Of a stretch of DNA of 64,000 bases, positions 48,148 to 60,420 are shown piece after piece. The notes under the pieces were generated by a model. The model did not search any database. It had not been told where the DNA came from and saw only the letters and a list, made by a program, of their open reading frames with translations. Numbering within the stretch: the stretch's first letter is position 1; each line of letters starts with the position of its first letter. The position numbers were made by a program, and so were the translations under genes. Source of the stretch: Aphelocoma coerulescens (taxonomy: Eukaryota; Chordata; Aves; Passeriformes; Corvidae); contig NC_091014.1 of NCBI RefSeq assembly GCF_041296385.1, forward strand, positions 47,200,078 to 47,264,077, in the 5' to 3' direction.

Positions 48148-50835
48148 CATCTGATGGCAACATCAATGAATGAGGGAGTAATAAAAACTTGGTATTTTAG
48201 GGAATTTTATTTCAGCAGGTATCTTTGAAGAATAGAGAGACAGAACTAAATGCTGACTTGCCAGCTAGGCTCCCAGTTGACTGCTGAAAATGTGATGTTA
48301 GATATCGTGAGCGTTGTGATGGTGTTTAGATAAGGTAAATTTAGCGGCTTCATAAACCAAAAGCCTTTCCTTAGAGCAAGTGTGTCCACCAGCATATGGC
48401 TTTGGAAATGAATGGGAAAGTTTACCTTTTGTATTCTACTTAGTGAAAGTAATTGCAACCTTCATTTGATCATTTGCTCTGTTACAGGTCTCCTTATCTT
48501 TCCTTCTCCACCCATGCGAGTTCAGGATCACTTTCATGTCTGTACCTAGAGTTGTAGGAAACTGTTTCTGTTGTGGTTATGCATTGAACAGTTGGGCTGC
48601 TTATGCCAGTTTAATCAATGCTTTTCTCCTCATCAGAAAGCTCTTCCTTGGTTGTTATGTAACCAGATGTATATTAATCTGCCTTGAAGCACTTAACATA
48701 CTGAAAACCACTAAGTATCTAATGGGCTTCCCACAGTTATCCCATGTGTATACAAAAGACTAACTTTAGAGAAATCTGTTCTTTGTAAGTACTTTCCAAG
48801 TGGTGAAGCACTAGATTGCACTGTAATGTATATCATCAAATTAAAACAATTTTACTATCTAGGTCTTTGATTAGGACAAAGATAGGCATATTTCATGGGA
48901 TATGCAAGTGTCATTGGATATGGTGAAAGGACATCCAGCAAGAAATGTAAGAATTTTTTGTACAAGACACTGAAACCTCTTGCAAATGGAAATAAACAAG
49001 TTCAATAGAAACTTTGACCCAAATGGAGGCTACTGCTTAATGAGTCTTTCTTTAAAATAGATTGGACAGCCGAGCTTCTTATGATTGGCCAGTTCAGGAG
49101 TTGGAAAAGGATTTAATTTAATTCAACCACTAGGGCTTTGTAAATGAGTATATATGTATATATGTACTATTTGCAATAGTAAAATTGTCAGTTGTGTTAT
49201 AGGCTTCATTTACCATAAACTCCCAGCTACCCTGCCTGTATTTTGCCCGTTAATCTGTCATGGACTTTAACACTTCAGACACATGTTTCTGAAGAGCCCA
49301 AATAATTATCTTATTTTAGCTATAAAATTAACTTGTCATATGAATAATTCTTCTCTTTTTAACAACCAGGGATGAATTTTCCTCAGACTGTATTTTATTT
49401 TGCTGTTGTATATGCACAGCCAGACAAACATGGGTACACTGTTACTCCCACCTGTTGTCAAACCCAGGATGATATTTTGTTCTGAGCTCATGATGGATTT
49501 CTGGTTTGTATTTTTTGGTCTACGTGGTTTTAAAAACAAAAGATTTTTGCTACGTGTATGTAGAAATACACAGAAGTAGGCATGTGCTATAAGTCAGTAC
49601 CTGATTTTTTGTATAAAACTGATTAATAAATTTGCCTCATCAATTAAATAGGCAGCATGAAGACCTTGTTACAAGAATTGCTATTTTTTTTTTCTTTCTC
49701 CCAAATAAATATCGATAGAAATTTGTAATCCCATGTGCTTTCCTGACTTTCTTGGGACTTTTTAAAAAGTGAAATCATTGAAAATATGCAATATTTACTT
49801 TTTCACCATAAAACCACAGGTGGCGTTCACACGATCAAAGGAAAAATTAGGAAAAAAATGGCTTTTCCTATTACTTAACTCACTATAGAGATTTTCAGTG
49901 TGGCAAATCACACTTTGTTTTGGGAAAGCTATGAGGAAGAGATACTTTCAGCCATCCCAGCTTCTCCCATGGTGCTCATGAAGGTAACACTTCTTGTTAA
50001 TGTAAATGTTGGGTCTTGGGGAAGAAAGAATGAACTGGACCAGGCACGATTGTGAATCCTGTTGCTGACAACATGACACAGAGCTCTGCCCGGGCTCTGG
50101 AGTGTTGCTGGTGCTGAAGTTGTGTAGGACAAAATGGTAACTGAGGTTCCAAGGTTCTGTGGGGCTGCATTCACCCTTTTTTCCATAAGTCGGAGTATGA
50201 GCAGACAGTAAGACAGCCCTGGCCGCACAGGTGTCAGCTTTTGCTGGGAGCTTCCGAGGGCAGCAAGCAGCAATCTCTGCAGATTTGGAGTTACAAACAG
50301 GTTTTCATTTGGCATACTGTTATCTTTCTCTTCTTTCCTGTTCTCATCAAAAAGGAAGATGTCTCAGAGAGAAGAGCAAACTCTTTCACCCTAAAGTGAT
50401 GTGAGAATGTCTGTACAGCTTTTAGATTTATGCTATATCACATCTCCAGGAGAGACGAGTAGAAGATGCTTTGACAGAAAAAATCAGCAGAACAAACAGT
50501 CAAAAATTTTTTCAATTTTTCTGTCCTCCCTTCTTCCACAAATTTGATAGGTTGTTAGCTTTAGAATGGTATTACTAGCAGAAGAGAAGAAAGGTGGCAG
50601 TTGAGGGGTTTGTTTATTTATTTATTTTATATTTGACTTCCTTAAATGCTACCCTGATGATTGAATCATCAGTTCTTTGAGGCAGAGTTTTTCACAACTT
50701 ATTTTGCACTTGTAGTTTGTTTTATATATTAATTATAATAAGGGGAGAGCAAGAAACTTTAAATGTGTATGTTTTGTTAGTTAATTTTCCCATTGAATAG
50801 TTAGACATTTTTGTCTCCTAGGTTTTTTAGAACCG

Positions 50836-50855
50836 CTTATTTAAATTTAAATAAG
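50836..50855. repeat. 20-bp perfect palindrome
   Basis: cttatttaaatttaaataag equals its own reverse complement. It lies in a very AT-rich region (about 50690-50960). Confidence 0.95.
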
Positions 50856-52472
50856 ATATTATTACTGATTGTTCATTTGTATAATTTTAATTCATATTTA
50901 CTTGATGCTTTTAGTATGATATTGCTCATTCTCTCATATGATTATTAAACATGTGGTTTAAAATTATAGAGAATTATTGAACAATGACTGTTAGAATGGA
51001 AGTTTTCCATGTAATCATTATTTTATATTCAGGCTTGAATTGACAGCTATATAAAACAGAAATATTTTGACATTTGATTGCTTTTTCCTTTTGCTGCCTG
51101 ATTGAAATGGTTGTTTGCTTTGAGTGGCATTTCTGTACAAGTCCCTGGTATACCAACTCTAGCAGCACTGATCAGTTTTCAATTGAATTCTTTCAGGCAT
51201 CTCTGAGCGAAGTTTTATTCACTTTGGTGATGACTGGAAGAGTAGAAGAATAGTTGCACCATCAACTTCAGTCTCTTTATGCCTGTAGAAGCTAAAACAA
51301 TCAGTATGAGTAGTTACCTTTAATCTCAAATGCATCACCATCCCCTTTGTCATTCTAAAATGTTAACTCATATAATGATTATTTCCTCAGTCTGCAAGAA
51401 AGGAATGATTTGGCACTGTGAGATGATTCAGGTGTACACAAGCCCACAGGGGGTGAAAAAGGGGGCCGGGCTTCTGGCATGACAGATGGGATAGAAGACT
51501 GGATGAACTTAGTATGAACTGGACAGAGGAGGAAATGTGGAATGGGGATTTTGAACCCTTCTCAGTACAGTACAGTGCGTGAAAAGCAATGGTATGTGCA
51601 GCTGGGAGGATTAAGGTTGCTCAGAGAGAGGGTGTGTCCTGCAGAAGGCAAGAAAACAGAGAAATCCTGGGACATTTAAACTGACAGCATCTAGTTTTAT
51701 TTTAAACAAGGAGTGGGATACTACAAAGGGTGGTGTGCAATAGGGGACTTCAAACTGGAATACTTCCGAAAAACAACTTACAGGCTTTTTTAGGTAGTTG
51801 AAGTAAACGAGTTTGGGCCATTTCTTAAAAACATGGATCTGGAAGTCTTTTGCTTGTTGGTGTAAAAACAGATGATGCTGCTGAGATCCAGATGAGGCAG
51901 TGCTAGTGAATAGATACTGCTGCTATACTCACGGTTTATCCTTTTTTCCCTGAAAGACTTGTCAAGAAGATTGTCTGGAAGATTTTTATCTAACTGGAAC
52001 CTTAGTTGACTTGTTGCAGCTCTTCCCTTAGGATTTGGTGATATTGCTCAACTCCAAAATATTTTGTAGCCCTACTTGAAGCTGGACTTTTTTTTTCTGT
52101 ATCAGCTTTTACAGAAGGCTTGTGGCTCTGCCTGATATTTGAGACCCACAGAGTTTGTGAACACAGTGTTTGTCTTTGAGGAAACAGGTATTTCAACTTT
52201 TTGTTGCATGTTAGGGCTTTGTAGTTATATTTTATTATGAAGTATGTGTTTTCATTAATGCATTTTCTCCATCTGAAAACTGTCTGAAGCCAGAAAGTTA
52301 CTTTTTATTGATTTCCTACACTTATTAAACTTCAGGTGGCCCTCACAGATTTCCTTTGTTTCTTTTTTTTCCCCCCTCTTTTAACCTGTAGAAGATTCAG
52401 TAAATCTATGGGAAGTGTAAGGTGTGAAGTCAGAGTTTACAAGGAAAGGAATATAGAAATATTTGATACTTT

Positions 52473-52515
52473 AATTTGATAATTTAATAATTTGATAATT
52501 TGATAATTTAATATT
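52473..52515. repeat. Short tandem repeat, 8-bp unit
   Basis: About five copies of AATTTGAT or AATTTAAT in tandem. Confidence 0.85.
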
Positions 52516-53802
52516 GTGTCAGTGTAATTTTAAAGAGTTGGAGAACTTTAAAGAAATGTGTGCAGGCTCTTCCTAAGCATTATTATGTAACCTAAAATTT
52601 GTATGCAGAATGTCATTGTATTCTAAAGTTAAAAAGAGTAATTGAAGTTTGCAGGAAGGAACCAGGAAAACACTGTAACTGTAGATACTTCTGGTCTCAG
52701 TTTTTGGGATGGTTTTAATGATCTGTAGCTTGCAAATAGTTGGACAATTTTCTCTTTTACTTCACTGAAAAGAACAGCTTGCAGCAGTGGATATGTTTTA
52801 CAGTTGCATCAAGTGCACAATTACTAAGCAAGGATGGGAAGCCTGACAGTTTTGCTTCTAGCAAAGCTGACCTCTGGAGGATTTTATTAAAGGAATTTTG
52901 TTTTTTGTAACAGCTGAGTTGAAAAAAAGAATCTCATGAAAACAGAGCCCAACAGATTGTATTGCTAAACGCATTCCTTCAAAACTTCAGGAACTTCAAG
53001 GAATCAATATAGTTTAAGTTTCTATGCGGTGTTATTTGAGAGTATGGAGGACAGTTCCCTTTGTTCTAAATGCAGTATGAATTATCACCCTAGTCTCTCT
53101 CTTGGTTTATGGGCGCAGTGCTCTTTCTTATCTGGATGTAGGTATGACTTATGTATTAACCTGAGCAGTTCCATGGTTCCTCAGTCTTTACAGGTTGGTA
53201 AACAAGTGTCATGGCACAGAGAAAGATGTACCTGTTAGGGGCATAGAGCCATGCTTATTTCACTGATACACATTCCTGTGACAGGATGAAGGAATACCAT
53301 TAGGTTAGAAATAGAGTTTCTATCTAAAAACCAAAACAGCCCTCTCCTCTATTCCCCAACTGAATAAACAGCCCCTGAAAACCAAACAAAAAACCTCACT
53401 AAAATCTAAAGTGCTGAAAAAATGCTTCAATGTTGTATTTGGGGTACTTGCACAGGTGAAAACCAATAATTTTCAGTAATTATGTATTCTCAAGATATTT
53501 TTTTTTTACTGGAAAATGTAAATATGAAAATTACTGGATAGACACAAAGAATAAGAGACAAAAGGAAGCTGAGATGATTTTTGAGCAGACTCAAAAGAGA
53601 TTTTCAATAAAATATGAAAGTTAGCTTTACTTAAACTAGGTTTTAAATTATTGAAATATCCTTTCTAGTCACTGAAAGGAGTGAAATTCTGTAATTGAGT
53701 ACTGACTATTTCTGTCATACACGTGGCACCTTATACCTTACCTAGGAAGCCTACAAACTTTCTGGTTATATTCTGTAGTATATGTAATATAAATTATATT
53801 TA

Positions 53803-53857
53803 TAGATAGATTGTATTTTAGATAGATTGTATATTAGATAGATATAGATTGTATTTT
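53803..53857. repeat. Short tandem repeat, 16-bp unit
   Basis: Three copies of a unit like tagatagattgtattt. The third is lengthened by an extra tagata-type insertion. Confidence 0.85.
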
Positions 53858-54027
53858 CCTGGAGAATGAAAAATGGTATCTAAACGCAAATGCGTGGAGG
53901 AAGGCATTTGTCTGCATGTTGTCCATACTTAGTGTGAGTCTAATGCAGGTAGGCATGTTGTAGTTCACAAATAGTGACTATTACTTCCAGATCCTCTGGT
54001 TCTCCCCAGCCCCCCATGTGTGTTGGG

Positions 54028-54327
54028 GTAGGAGTAAAATAGACTAAGACAGGCTCTTCTCAGTGGTGCCCAGAGACAGGACAAGAGGCAAAGAGCACAA
54101 ATTAAAATAGAGGATATTCAATTTAAACGTAAGAATTTTTACTTCTGTTAAAGTGATCAAAGACTAGACTGGTCTGCCCAGAGACCTTATGGCATCTTCA
54201 TCTTTGGAGATATTTAAAACCCAACTGCACATGGCTATGGTCAACATGCTGTAGTTAGCCCTGCTTTGAGCAGGGGGTTGGACTAGGTGACATGCCAGCA
54301 CCCCTTCAGCCCTCAGCTATTCTGTGT
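54028..54327 (+). mobile_element. CR1 LINE 3' end, about 300 bp
   Basis: Clear + strand CR1 tail with 'caggctcttctcagtggtgc' near 54050, 'acaagaggcaaagagcacaa' near 54080, 'ggtctgcccagagacct' near 54171 and 'tttgagcagggggttggact' near 54265. It ends at ctattctgtg. Same family type as the copy at 8735-9254. Confidence 0.9.
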
Positions 54328-55804
54328 ACCATTTTCATTTTATTGCAGACAAATTTTGGTTGCATTTCCTCTCTGATTCCCATGTTTCTATACTGTCTTT
54401 TCAGACAGACTTGAGACAAATTTCTGTGTATACTGAAAAGCTGCACCGTTGAGGGGTTTAGAACTACTTCTTTCATATAGAGTAGTTAAAGCTTGCCATT
54501 CATTGAGAAATATAATATAGCAGCAAAATACATATAGGGTTTGAACTATAATTTTGGAAACTCAGGAGTCATAGCTAGCCATTCATCTATCCATTTTATA
54601 CGTTATGCTACAAGCATGGCTAAGCTTTCACGTTAACATTTTGTACAGATCATATTTTTTCTCTATAAAGGGTTTACTGGACTGTTCTCAATCTGTTAGT
54701 TGGTAACAGAATTTTAAAAAGTCTGCTCTATTTGCTCAGCTAAATAATACATTCACATTGACAGGGTCTACACTCTTTTCTAGAGAGTCTATCCTTTGGC
54801 CATCCTTAAGGGATTAAACTCCACTGTTTAATCCATTATCATAAAAGGATGGGACCTCATTAATTTTTGGCATGGGGAAAGAGAGGCTCTTTACTATTAG
54901 GATAATAAGCTGTGCCAAACGGATGCAATTGATATTGAATATTGTGCAAAAAGAAAATGCTGCTTAAAGAGTAGGATCCATTAGTGTTTATTGTAAAGGG
55001 TGTATTCTCTTGGCAATGCTGTATCATCTGGAAATATTTAAAATAGAGTCTATTATGATCATAGTGAAGCCTCAAGAAGTTGGGAGGACTTTGAAATTAT
55101 AATAGCTGCTAAGTAAAATACCCCACTGAATCAGAACTGAAGTAACAAATGGATTATCAGATGTTTGAGGGAGATAAATGCAATTTTCTGACTATACATA
55201 CTGAATATGTATACACTCTGCTTTGTATTGCCCTTTTAAGGGAGGTGGGCATACGGCATGTGAAGTTCCTATCCTTAGCCTGAGTACAACACCTGTTGCA
55301 TTTTCACAAGGGGAAATTGTATTACTTTTGTATCCTCAAATTCCCATCCTGACACCCTGTTCTGTGGCATATACATATTATAAATATTTTGCTTTGGCCT
55401 CTTACACTTCCTTACTCCATATGTTAGATAAATTTTGTGTTCAGTCCTTCAGTCTGCAGTTCTAAAATTTGAAGTGCTGAATGAGTATTTGACAGCGGCA
55501 AAAGCTGATAAATCCTCTTCTGTTGGTACTTTGTGTTCAAATGGAACAACTTGCTGCAGAATTATAGAAAGAAGATTAGATACACTTCAGGTCAGATTCT
55601 GGGTTTAGCTTGTTAGTTAGGGACAGGGATAGACACGTGAAAGAAAAGACAACTGCTGGGGTAGAGCATCCATCCACCTTTCTGTAGCAGAGCTCTCAAA
55701 CTTCACATCAGTTTATCCTGAAGCAGACAACTTTCTCTTTTAGGTCTTTGGCATGGGGAAAGCCATTGGTAAGGCTGTGGTGGCTTTACTCTTCAAGTGA
55801 CTCA
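54328..55804. other. Gene-free unique sequence
   Basis: No gene, RNA gene or transposon recognised before the CR1 fragment that begins near 55805. Confidence 0.5.
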
Positions 55805-56482
55805 TCGCATGCAACAGCACAGGGTGTGTAGGGGCAGTTTGGAAGACAGTTCTGCAGAAAAAGGCCTGGGCATTGTGTTGGACAAGCTGAACACAAGTGC
55901 ATCTGTGTCATGAAAACCAGCCACATTTTGGGTTGTAATAGGAAGAAAGTAGAGAGCAGGTTGAAGTTATATATATATTTTTTTTCATCTTTTGTTGTCA
56001 CTTGTGAGTCTGTACCTGCATATCTATGTGCGACTTTGGGCTCCCAGCACAAGAAAGATGTTCACAGGGAGTCCAGCATGGGTCATCAAGGTGAGTGCTA
56101 GAGAAATGATACATGAGGATTTGTTCAGTCTGCCAAGAGAAGGCTTGGGGATGATCTTAATGCTATCTTCTGTTATCTAATGGGAGGTTATAGATAAGAC
56201 CTCTATTAGGAGTGTGCAGTAATGAGTGAGAAGCAATGGGCACAAGTTACAAGAGAAATCTGATTAGTTATTAGAAGGAAATAATTTTTCACATGTGGTA
56301 ACGATTAAGCACTAGAAAAAGGGCTCAGCCAAGGGCATATCCATCAGTGGAAATGCTCAAAGCTTAACTGAATATTGTTCTTCCCTAATGACATCATCTA
56401 ACTTTGAAGCTAGATTCAACAACAAATTTGAAGGAGTTTTTGGGGCCAAATGACCTTCCAGTTTAAATTATTCTGTGATTCC
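55805..56482 (+). mobile_element. CR1 LINE, end of RT ORF plus 3' end
   Basis: About 680 bp on +. The first part matches the end of the CR1 ORF: 'gttctgcagaaaaaggcctg' near 55849, 'ttgggctcccagcacaagaa' near 56036. The second part matches the 3' end: 'ttatctaatgggaggtta' near 56173, 'gcaatgggcacaagttacaa' near 56234, 'tggaaatgctcaaagctta' near 56349 and the terminal 'attctgtgattcc'. An extra AT-rich stretch at 55967-55988 breaks the coding part. Not translatable. Confidence 0.85.
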
Positions 56483-56731
56483 ATCAACCACCTCGGCCAC
56501 CAATAGCAGGGAAGATTCTTAGGGAATTAACCAGGAAATATTTCCCTGTCACAGAGAGTATCACACATCCTGCACACATTTCAGTCTCTCTCCTGTCAGT
56601 AGCTCCTGGGATATTAAGAGATGGACTGCATGTTCTCACAACAGTAAATAAGAAGCAAAACATTTTTGGTTGTTATTCAGTGGCTTTGTTCCTTTACTGA
56701 ATGCATAGAATTTTCAGACTTAATATTTATC
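56483..56731. other. Short unique spacer
   Basis: About 250 bp between the CR1 end and the target duplication of the LTR. Nothing recognised. Confidence 0.55.
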
Positions 56732-56737
56732 ATAGGT
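56732..56737. repeat. Target-site duplication ataggt, left copy
   Basis: Six bases directly outside the LTR, repeated at 57359-57364. Confidence 0.9.
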
Positions 56738-56927
56738 TGTCGCAATGTGGTACTGGATGGTAAAGTGCCGCTACCTTCCCAAAAGCGTCTCCAGGAGGAA
56801 GCTGCTCGACGAGGCCAGCACACTTGCACACACATCCTCGCACACACAGGCACGCGCGGATAGCTCCAGGAATAGATCGACGGTAAAGAGCCAGGAAAAG
56901 TATTCATATGGGGTTCCACCAGAGGAG

Positions 56928-56933
56928 TTTAAT
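56928..56933 (-). promoter_or_regulatory. LTR polyadenylation signal ATTAAA
   Basis: ATTAAA on the - strand about 60 bp after the TATA box. The partner LTR has AATAAA at the matching place. Confidence 0.6.
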
Positions 56934-56992
56934 GCAGCCACGCTCGTGAAGGGCTCCAGGGATGGAGACAAGGAGCATGGGGGGGGTCCAGG

Positions 56993-56999
56993 TTTATAG
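56993..56999 (-). promoter_or_regulatory. LTR TATA box ctataaa
   Basis: A good TATA match on the - strand at the expected U3/R boundary. In the partner LTR the same place reads acttaaa, so only this copy keeps a strong box. Confidence 0.6.
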
Positions 57000-57358
57000 A
57001 GGGGAGCCAAGAGAGCATCAGGGACCAAGAGTCTGAGGGCGCAGGGGCGGTACGCAGGCAGGACTAGGCTAAGGGAGCCAGTGGGAAACTCTGAGGGAGG
57101 GGCGAGGGAGCAAGGGCCAGTGGGGGAAACAGGGAGTGGAGAACCTTCTGGAGTGGGGACATATTAAGTAAAAAGGGGCAGGGAGGCCAACGAGCCAACT
57201 GGGGAAGCAGAATTGGGGTACATCAACATAGTAGAACAATGCATCCTGGGGAAAGACTTTCGGTCACCCTAACCTGGGGAGGATCTCTGGACTTAGGGAT
57301 GGTCCCACCAATGGTCCCTTCCTTTGTCCCTTGGTCTGTAGGCCCATTGGCCTCCACA

Positions 57359-57364
57359 ATAGGT
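57359..57364. repeat. Target-site duplication ataggt, right copy
   Basis: Right partner of 56732-56737. Confidence 0.9.
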
Positions 57365-59939
57365 AAATTTTTAAATTCCATAATTAAAAAAAAATAATGT
57401 GTAGAATATTGTATGTCAAATGCTTTTCAGTTTGTAGTGACATAGAAGTGAGTTCAGCTTTTTTCTTGCTATAGAAAGCCCTTCTTTTGGCTCAAGTACA
57501 GCTCATGCTCTTGTTTTTGACATTTCCTTACATGTCTTCTTTGAAAATATGAAGGATATCTGGCTATGTGCAGGGAACATTAATTGGTTGATTTTTTTGA
57601 TAGTCATGTTTAGCTTAGATCTGTGACTTTCCCGTTCTTTTTAGGGACACTATTTTTCTGGACTAGTTCTGTTACATCTGCTTTCAGATCAATTGCAAAT
57701 GAGAATGAAGAATCAATTGCTGTTATAATTTATACAGGAATAAATGTTAATCAATTCTTTTAGTATCCCAATGCTAATCAGAGGGACAAACCCTCACAAT
57801 AATTCAACATATGAAAGTAGGTTTGAACTTGTTAGGCTAAGTCAATTTAGAATGACTTTTAAAAAATAAACAGATACTTCTCTTTCCTCTGCTCCTGTCC
57901 TTTCAGGGTGAAATACATGTATATATTCCCAGATGCCATGATGAATTTTTTTTATTTTACCTTTTTTAAGGGAAAACTGACAACAGTGGCTGGACATGTC
58001 TGTGGGTTCATACAGTTTGCAGAATTGGTTTGATGGGGGGAAGCAACCTGTGTTTATTGGGAAAGACCGAATGTGTGCCCTCAATAATGGAGATAGATGT
58101 ACACAGTACTCTTCACAGTTCTTGGAAAAACTAAGAATCTGAAATATGGCATCAGACATTTGCTGTCTTTGTGCATGTCTCCATTTTTCTTTTTCTGCCT
58201 TGTCCTTACCTTTGTACAGAATTGGTGCAAGTTTGAAATATTTCCTATAAAATGAGAAATTTTATTTTGAAGAGTTTGAAGTCTGCATTCACAAGCATTT
58301 TTAGTAAAAATTGAGCAGTGGGCTCACAAGCCTTTATCTCCTCTGCCTCAGCCTCAACAGGGGCACATGTACCAGCAGTAGATGTTTGAATGAGGCAGGG
58401 GTATTGAGGCAGCTGGAGGAGAGCTTGTGAGGGTGACATGGGGCGAGTGGGCAGACCTTAGTTAGGGGCTGGTGGAGCTGCACTTTCTGTAACAGATATT
58501 AATAGTTTATGGAGTCTGAAATTGCATGTAGAAGTGGGAATGTGCCTAGGAAAGAGGGAGAGGGAGCTAATGCTCCCTTCTAAATGTGCCAGAGAGAGAG
58601 GATGTGGCTGAGCTGTCAATTGACTTTTAATAGCTGAAAATGCCTAACTTACCAAGCTATTGCAGTATGGAGAGCATTTTCTTTTTACTTGTGCTGTTAG
58701 CCTTTCAGTGCTCAGCTTCTACTCCTCGTGTCTCTTACATTTTCTTTAACCATCTAATTCTAGCCTCTTCTAACTCCTGCATTGTCTGCTCTCTCCCTGC
58801 CCTGCATCCTCTCTTGGGTCCTTCGTGTCATGGGCTCTGTCAAACTGGGAGATGTATATGACTTGGAAAGCTGTTGGGTAGACAAGACCTTTATTTTATA
58901 AATTATTGCTTTAATTTGCACACCTTTGTTTCTTTTACTTGTTCCTTTTTACCAGAAAAAGTCTGCAAGATCTTAAAACAAACTTTGTGTTTCTGTTTTA
59001 TGTCTGCCCAAGAGAATGTGGCTCGGACTGTCGAGTGCTCTCCTAAAGCCAGTGGTGAATCAGAAGCAGCACATCAAAGGGGTCTGGAGGAGGCTGTTCT
59101 CCACACCTGCTATGCAGGGCTCATTACCAACCACAGTGTATTTTCTGAGTGCATACATTACCATCAGCCAGGCTCTCAAAGAGCCAGGGGAGTCTCCTGC
59201 AGGATGGCTGGTCCCAAAATAGTGGTTGCTCAGGAGGTATTCGGATAATTTTGAGAGTCATTGAGAAGCTGCATGGAGAGTGAGGCACACCTGCAGGAGA
59301 TGCAGGAGGTGCATTGCTGTGGTGTGTCCTGCTGCCTTTGTAGGCTGAGAGTTGGGGAGATGGTAGGTTTGGCAGGGACAGCAGAACAGAAAGATGTTTT
59401 CTTCCCCAAGCACGCAGTTTGAGAAAAAATAATTAGCAACATGTAATGGAATTAGTTATAACTTTAACATAGTCAGCATGAATAGATATTTAAAAAGTGC
59501 ATGAATTAAATCAGCATGAATAGATATTTTAAAAGTGCAAGAATTAAAATTAAAGTGCTAAAGACATTGTTGACCATGGACTCAAGAGGTCCATGAAATT
59601 TCTATAGAACCTTGTAAGATGCAAGTAAGCAATAAAATCTAGCAGTGTAGTTTAAAAAACTGCATCCTAATCTAAACTCTTTAAATGTGTGCATAGGCAG
59701 ATGTAGCTGGAAATTCTGTTTATTCTCTGAACATAAACTCTTTGTTTCAGTACTCCACCATCTGTCTTCCACTTTGATGTTCTTGTCTGTTTCAGTTAAA
59801 ATTCTCAGGGAGCAGCAAGAGCTGGTAGATCCCAAGGGATGGGCAGCCAAGGGTGACCCTCACCCTGGTGGCACAGTCCCAAGGGCCCTGACAAAAATAA
59901 GCAACCCTACCTAGTAGTGACATTTTCTAAAGCTAATTA
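57365..59939. other. Gene-free unique sequence with one tandem duplication
   Basis: No gene or clear transposon. Open frames are short and not alike any family I know. A 2x38-bp tandem duplication lies at 59473-59548. Confidence 0.5.
59473..59548 (+). repeat. Tandem duplication, 2 x 38 bp
   Basis: The unit beginning tcagcatgaatagatattta occurs twice head to tail. The copies differ at two positions. Confidence 0.9.
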
Positions 59940-60420
59940 TTGGCAGTGTTTTAGGCAGTTGGTTTATCCTGGTGTGATACAGGGGCAGGCCGATTCCGCC
60001 GTTCCCTTTCGACAGCTGCGCGCAGCTGTTTGTCGTCGGGTCTTTGTCAGCCACGGGCCTCTACAGGCACTTCAAAGAATTGTTTTGCATACACACCGTT
60101 TCCATATTTTCTCCCAAATATTTGTCATATTAATTTTCCCCCTCCTGGAATTCTGATTAGTTACATGAACAGAAGTGACTTTGGTATTAATGATGCCATT
60201 ATATACTACACTGAGTCCATTAATAAATTAATAATGCTATGTCTTGTTTGTTTGTAAATGAGGCTTACTGAGGGCTGTTTCAAATGAGAAACACCACTGA
60301 TTGCTTGTAATTTAATCTAGTGAGTTTTTATGCATTTGAGGCAAAGTCAATTAGCCCTAGCTGAGATATTTCTAACTTCCAAGTAGATTTCAAGTTTAAT
60401 GCAAATAATAGCAACCTGAA
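59940..60420. other. Candidate conserved non-coding element with CpG cluster
   Basis: An isolated CpG-dense core (about 59990-60055) contains roughly nine CpGs within 60 bp. It is followed by an AT-rich stretch with many ATTA/TAAT cores. It belongs to no repeat I recognise and has no convincing open frame. The composition fits a vertebrate enhancer-type conserved element. No comparison with other genomes was possible. Confidence 0.35.
60012..60029. repeat. 18-bp perfect palindrome with two E-boxes
   Basis: acagctgcgcgcagctgt equals its own reverse complement. It holds two CAGCTG E-boxes around a central GCGC. Confidence 0.95.

Larger units (their letters stand above)
46076..54027. other. Gene-free sequence with simple repeats
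   Basis: No gene recognised. Contents include a CT microsatellite (46304-46323), a TG/TA microsatellite (48083-48147), a 20-bp palindrome (50836-50855), an 8-bp-unit repeat (52473-52515) and a 16-bp-unit repeat (53803-53857). The longest open frame (49929-50315, -) is unrecognised and within chance length. Confidence 0.5.
56738..57358 (-). mobile_element. Complete ERVK-like solo LTR with 6-bp target duplication
   Basis: A 621-bp LTR on the - strand. Read in its own direction it starts TGTGGAGGCC (57358 side) and ends TTGCGACA (56738 side). A perfect 6-bp direct repeat, ataggt, flanks it. Six bases is typical of class II (ERVK and alpharetrovirus-like) insertions. In LTR order it has a GC-rich U3, a TATA box ctataaa (56999-56993) and an ATTAAA signal (56933-56928). 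A CG/TG-rich U5 follows. It is alignable throughout to 28821-29438. No internal retroviral sequence is present, so this is a solo LTR. Its GC content stands out sharply against the AT-rich flanks. Confidence 0.92.

Noticed and set aside
49929..50315. Longest open frame of the window (128 codons, - strand)
   Set aside because: The protein resembles no family I know and has low-complexity Ser/Thr/Leu use. No promoter or splice context is visible. This length is expected by chance in 64 kb.
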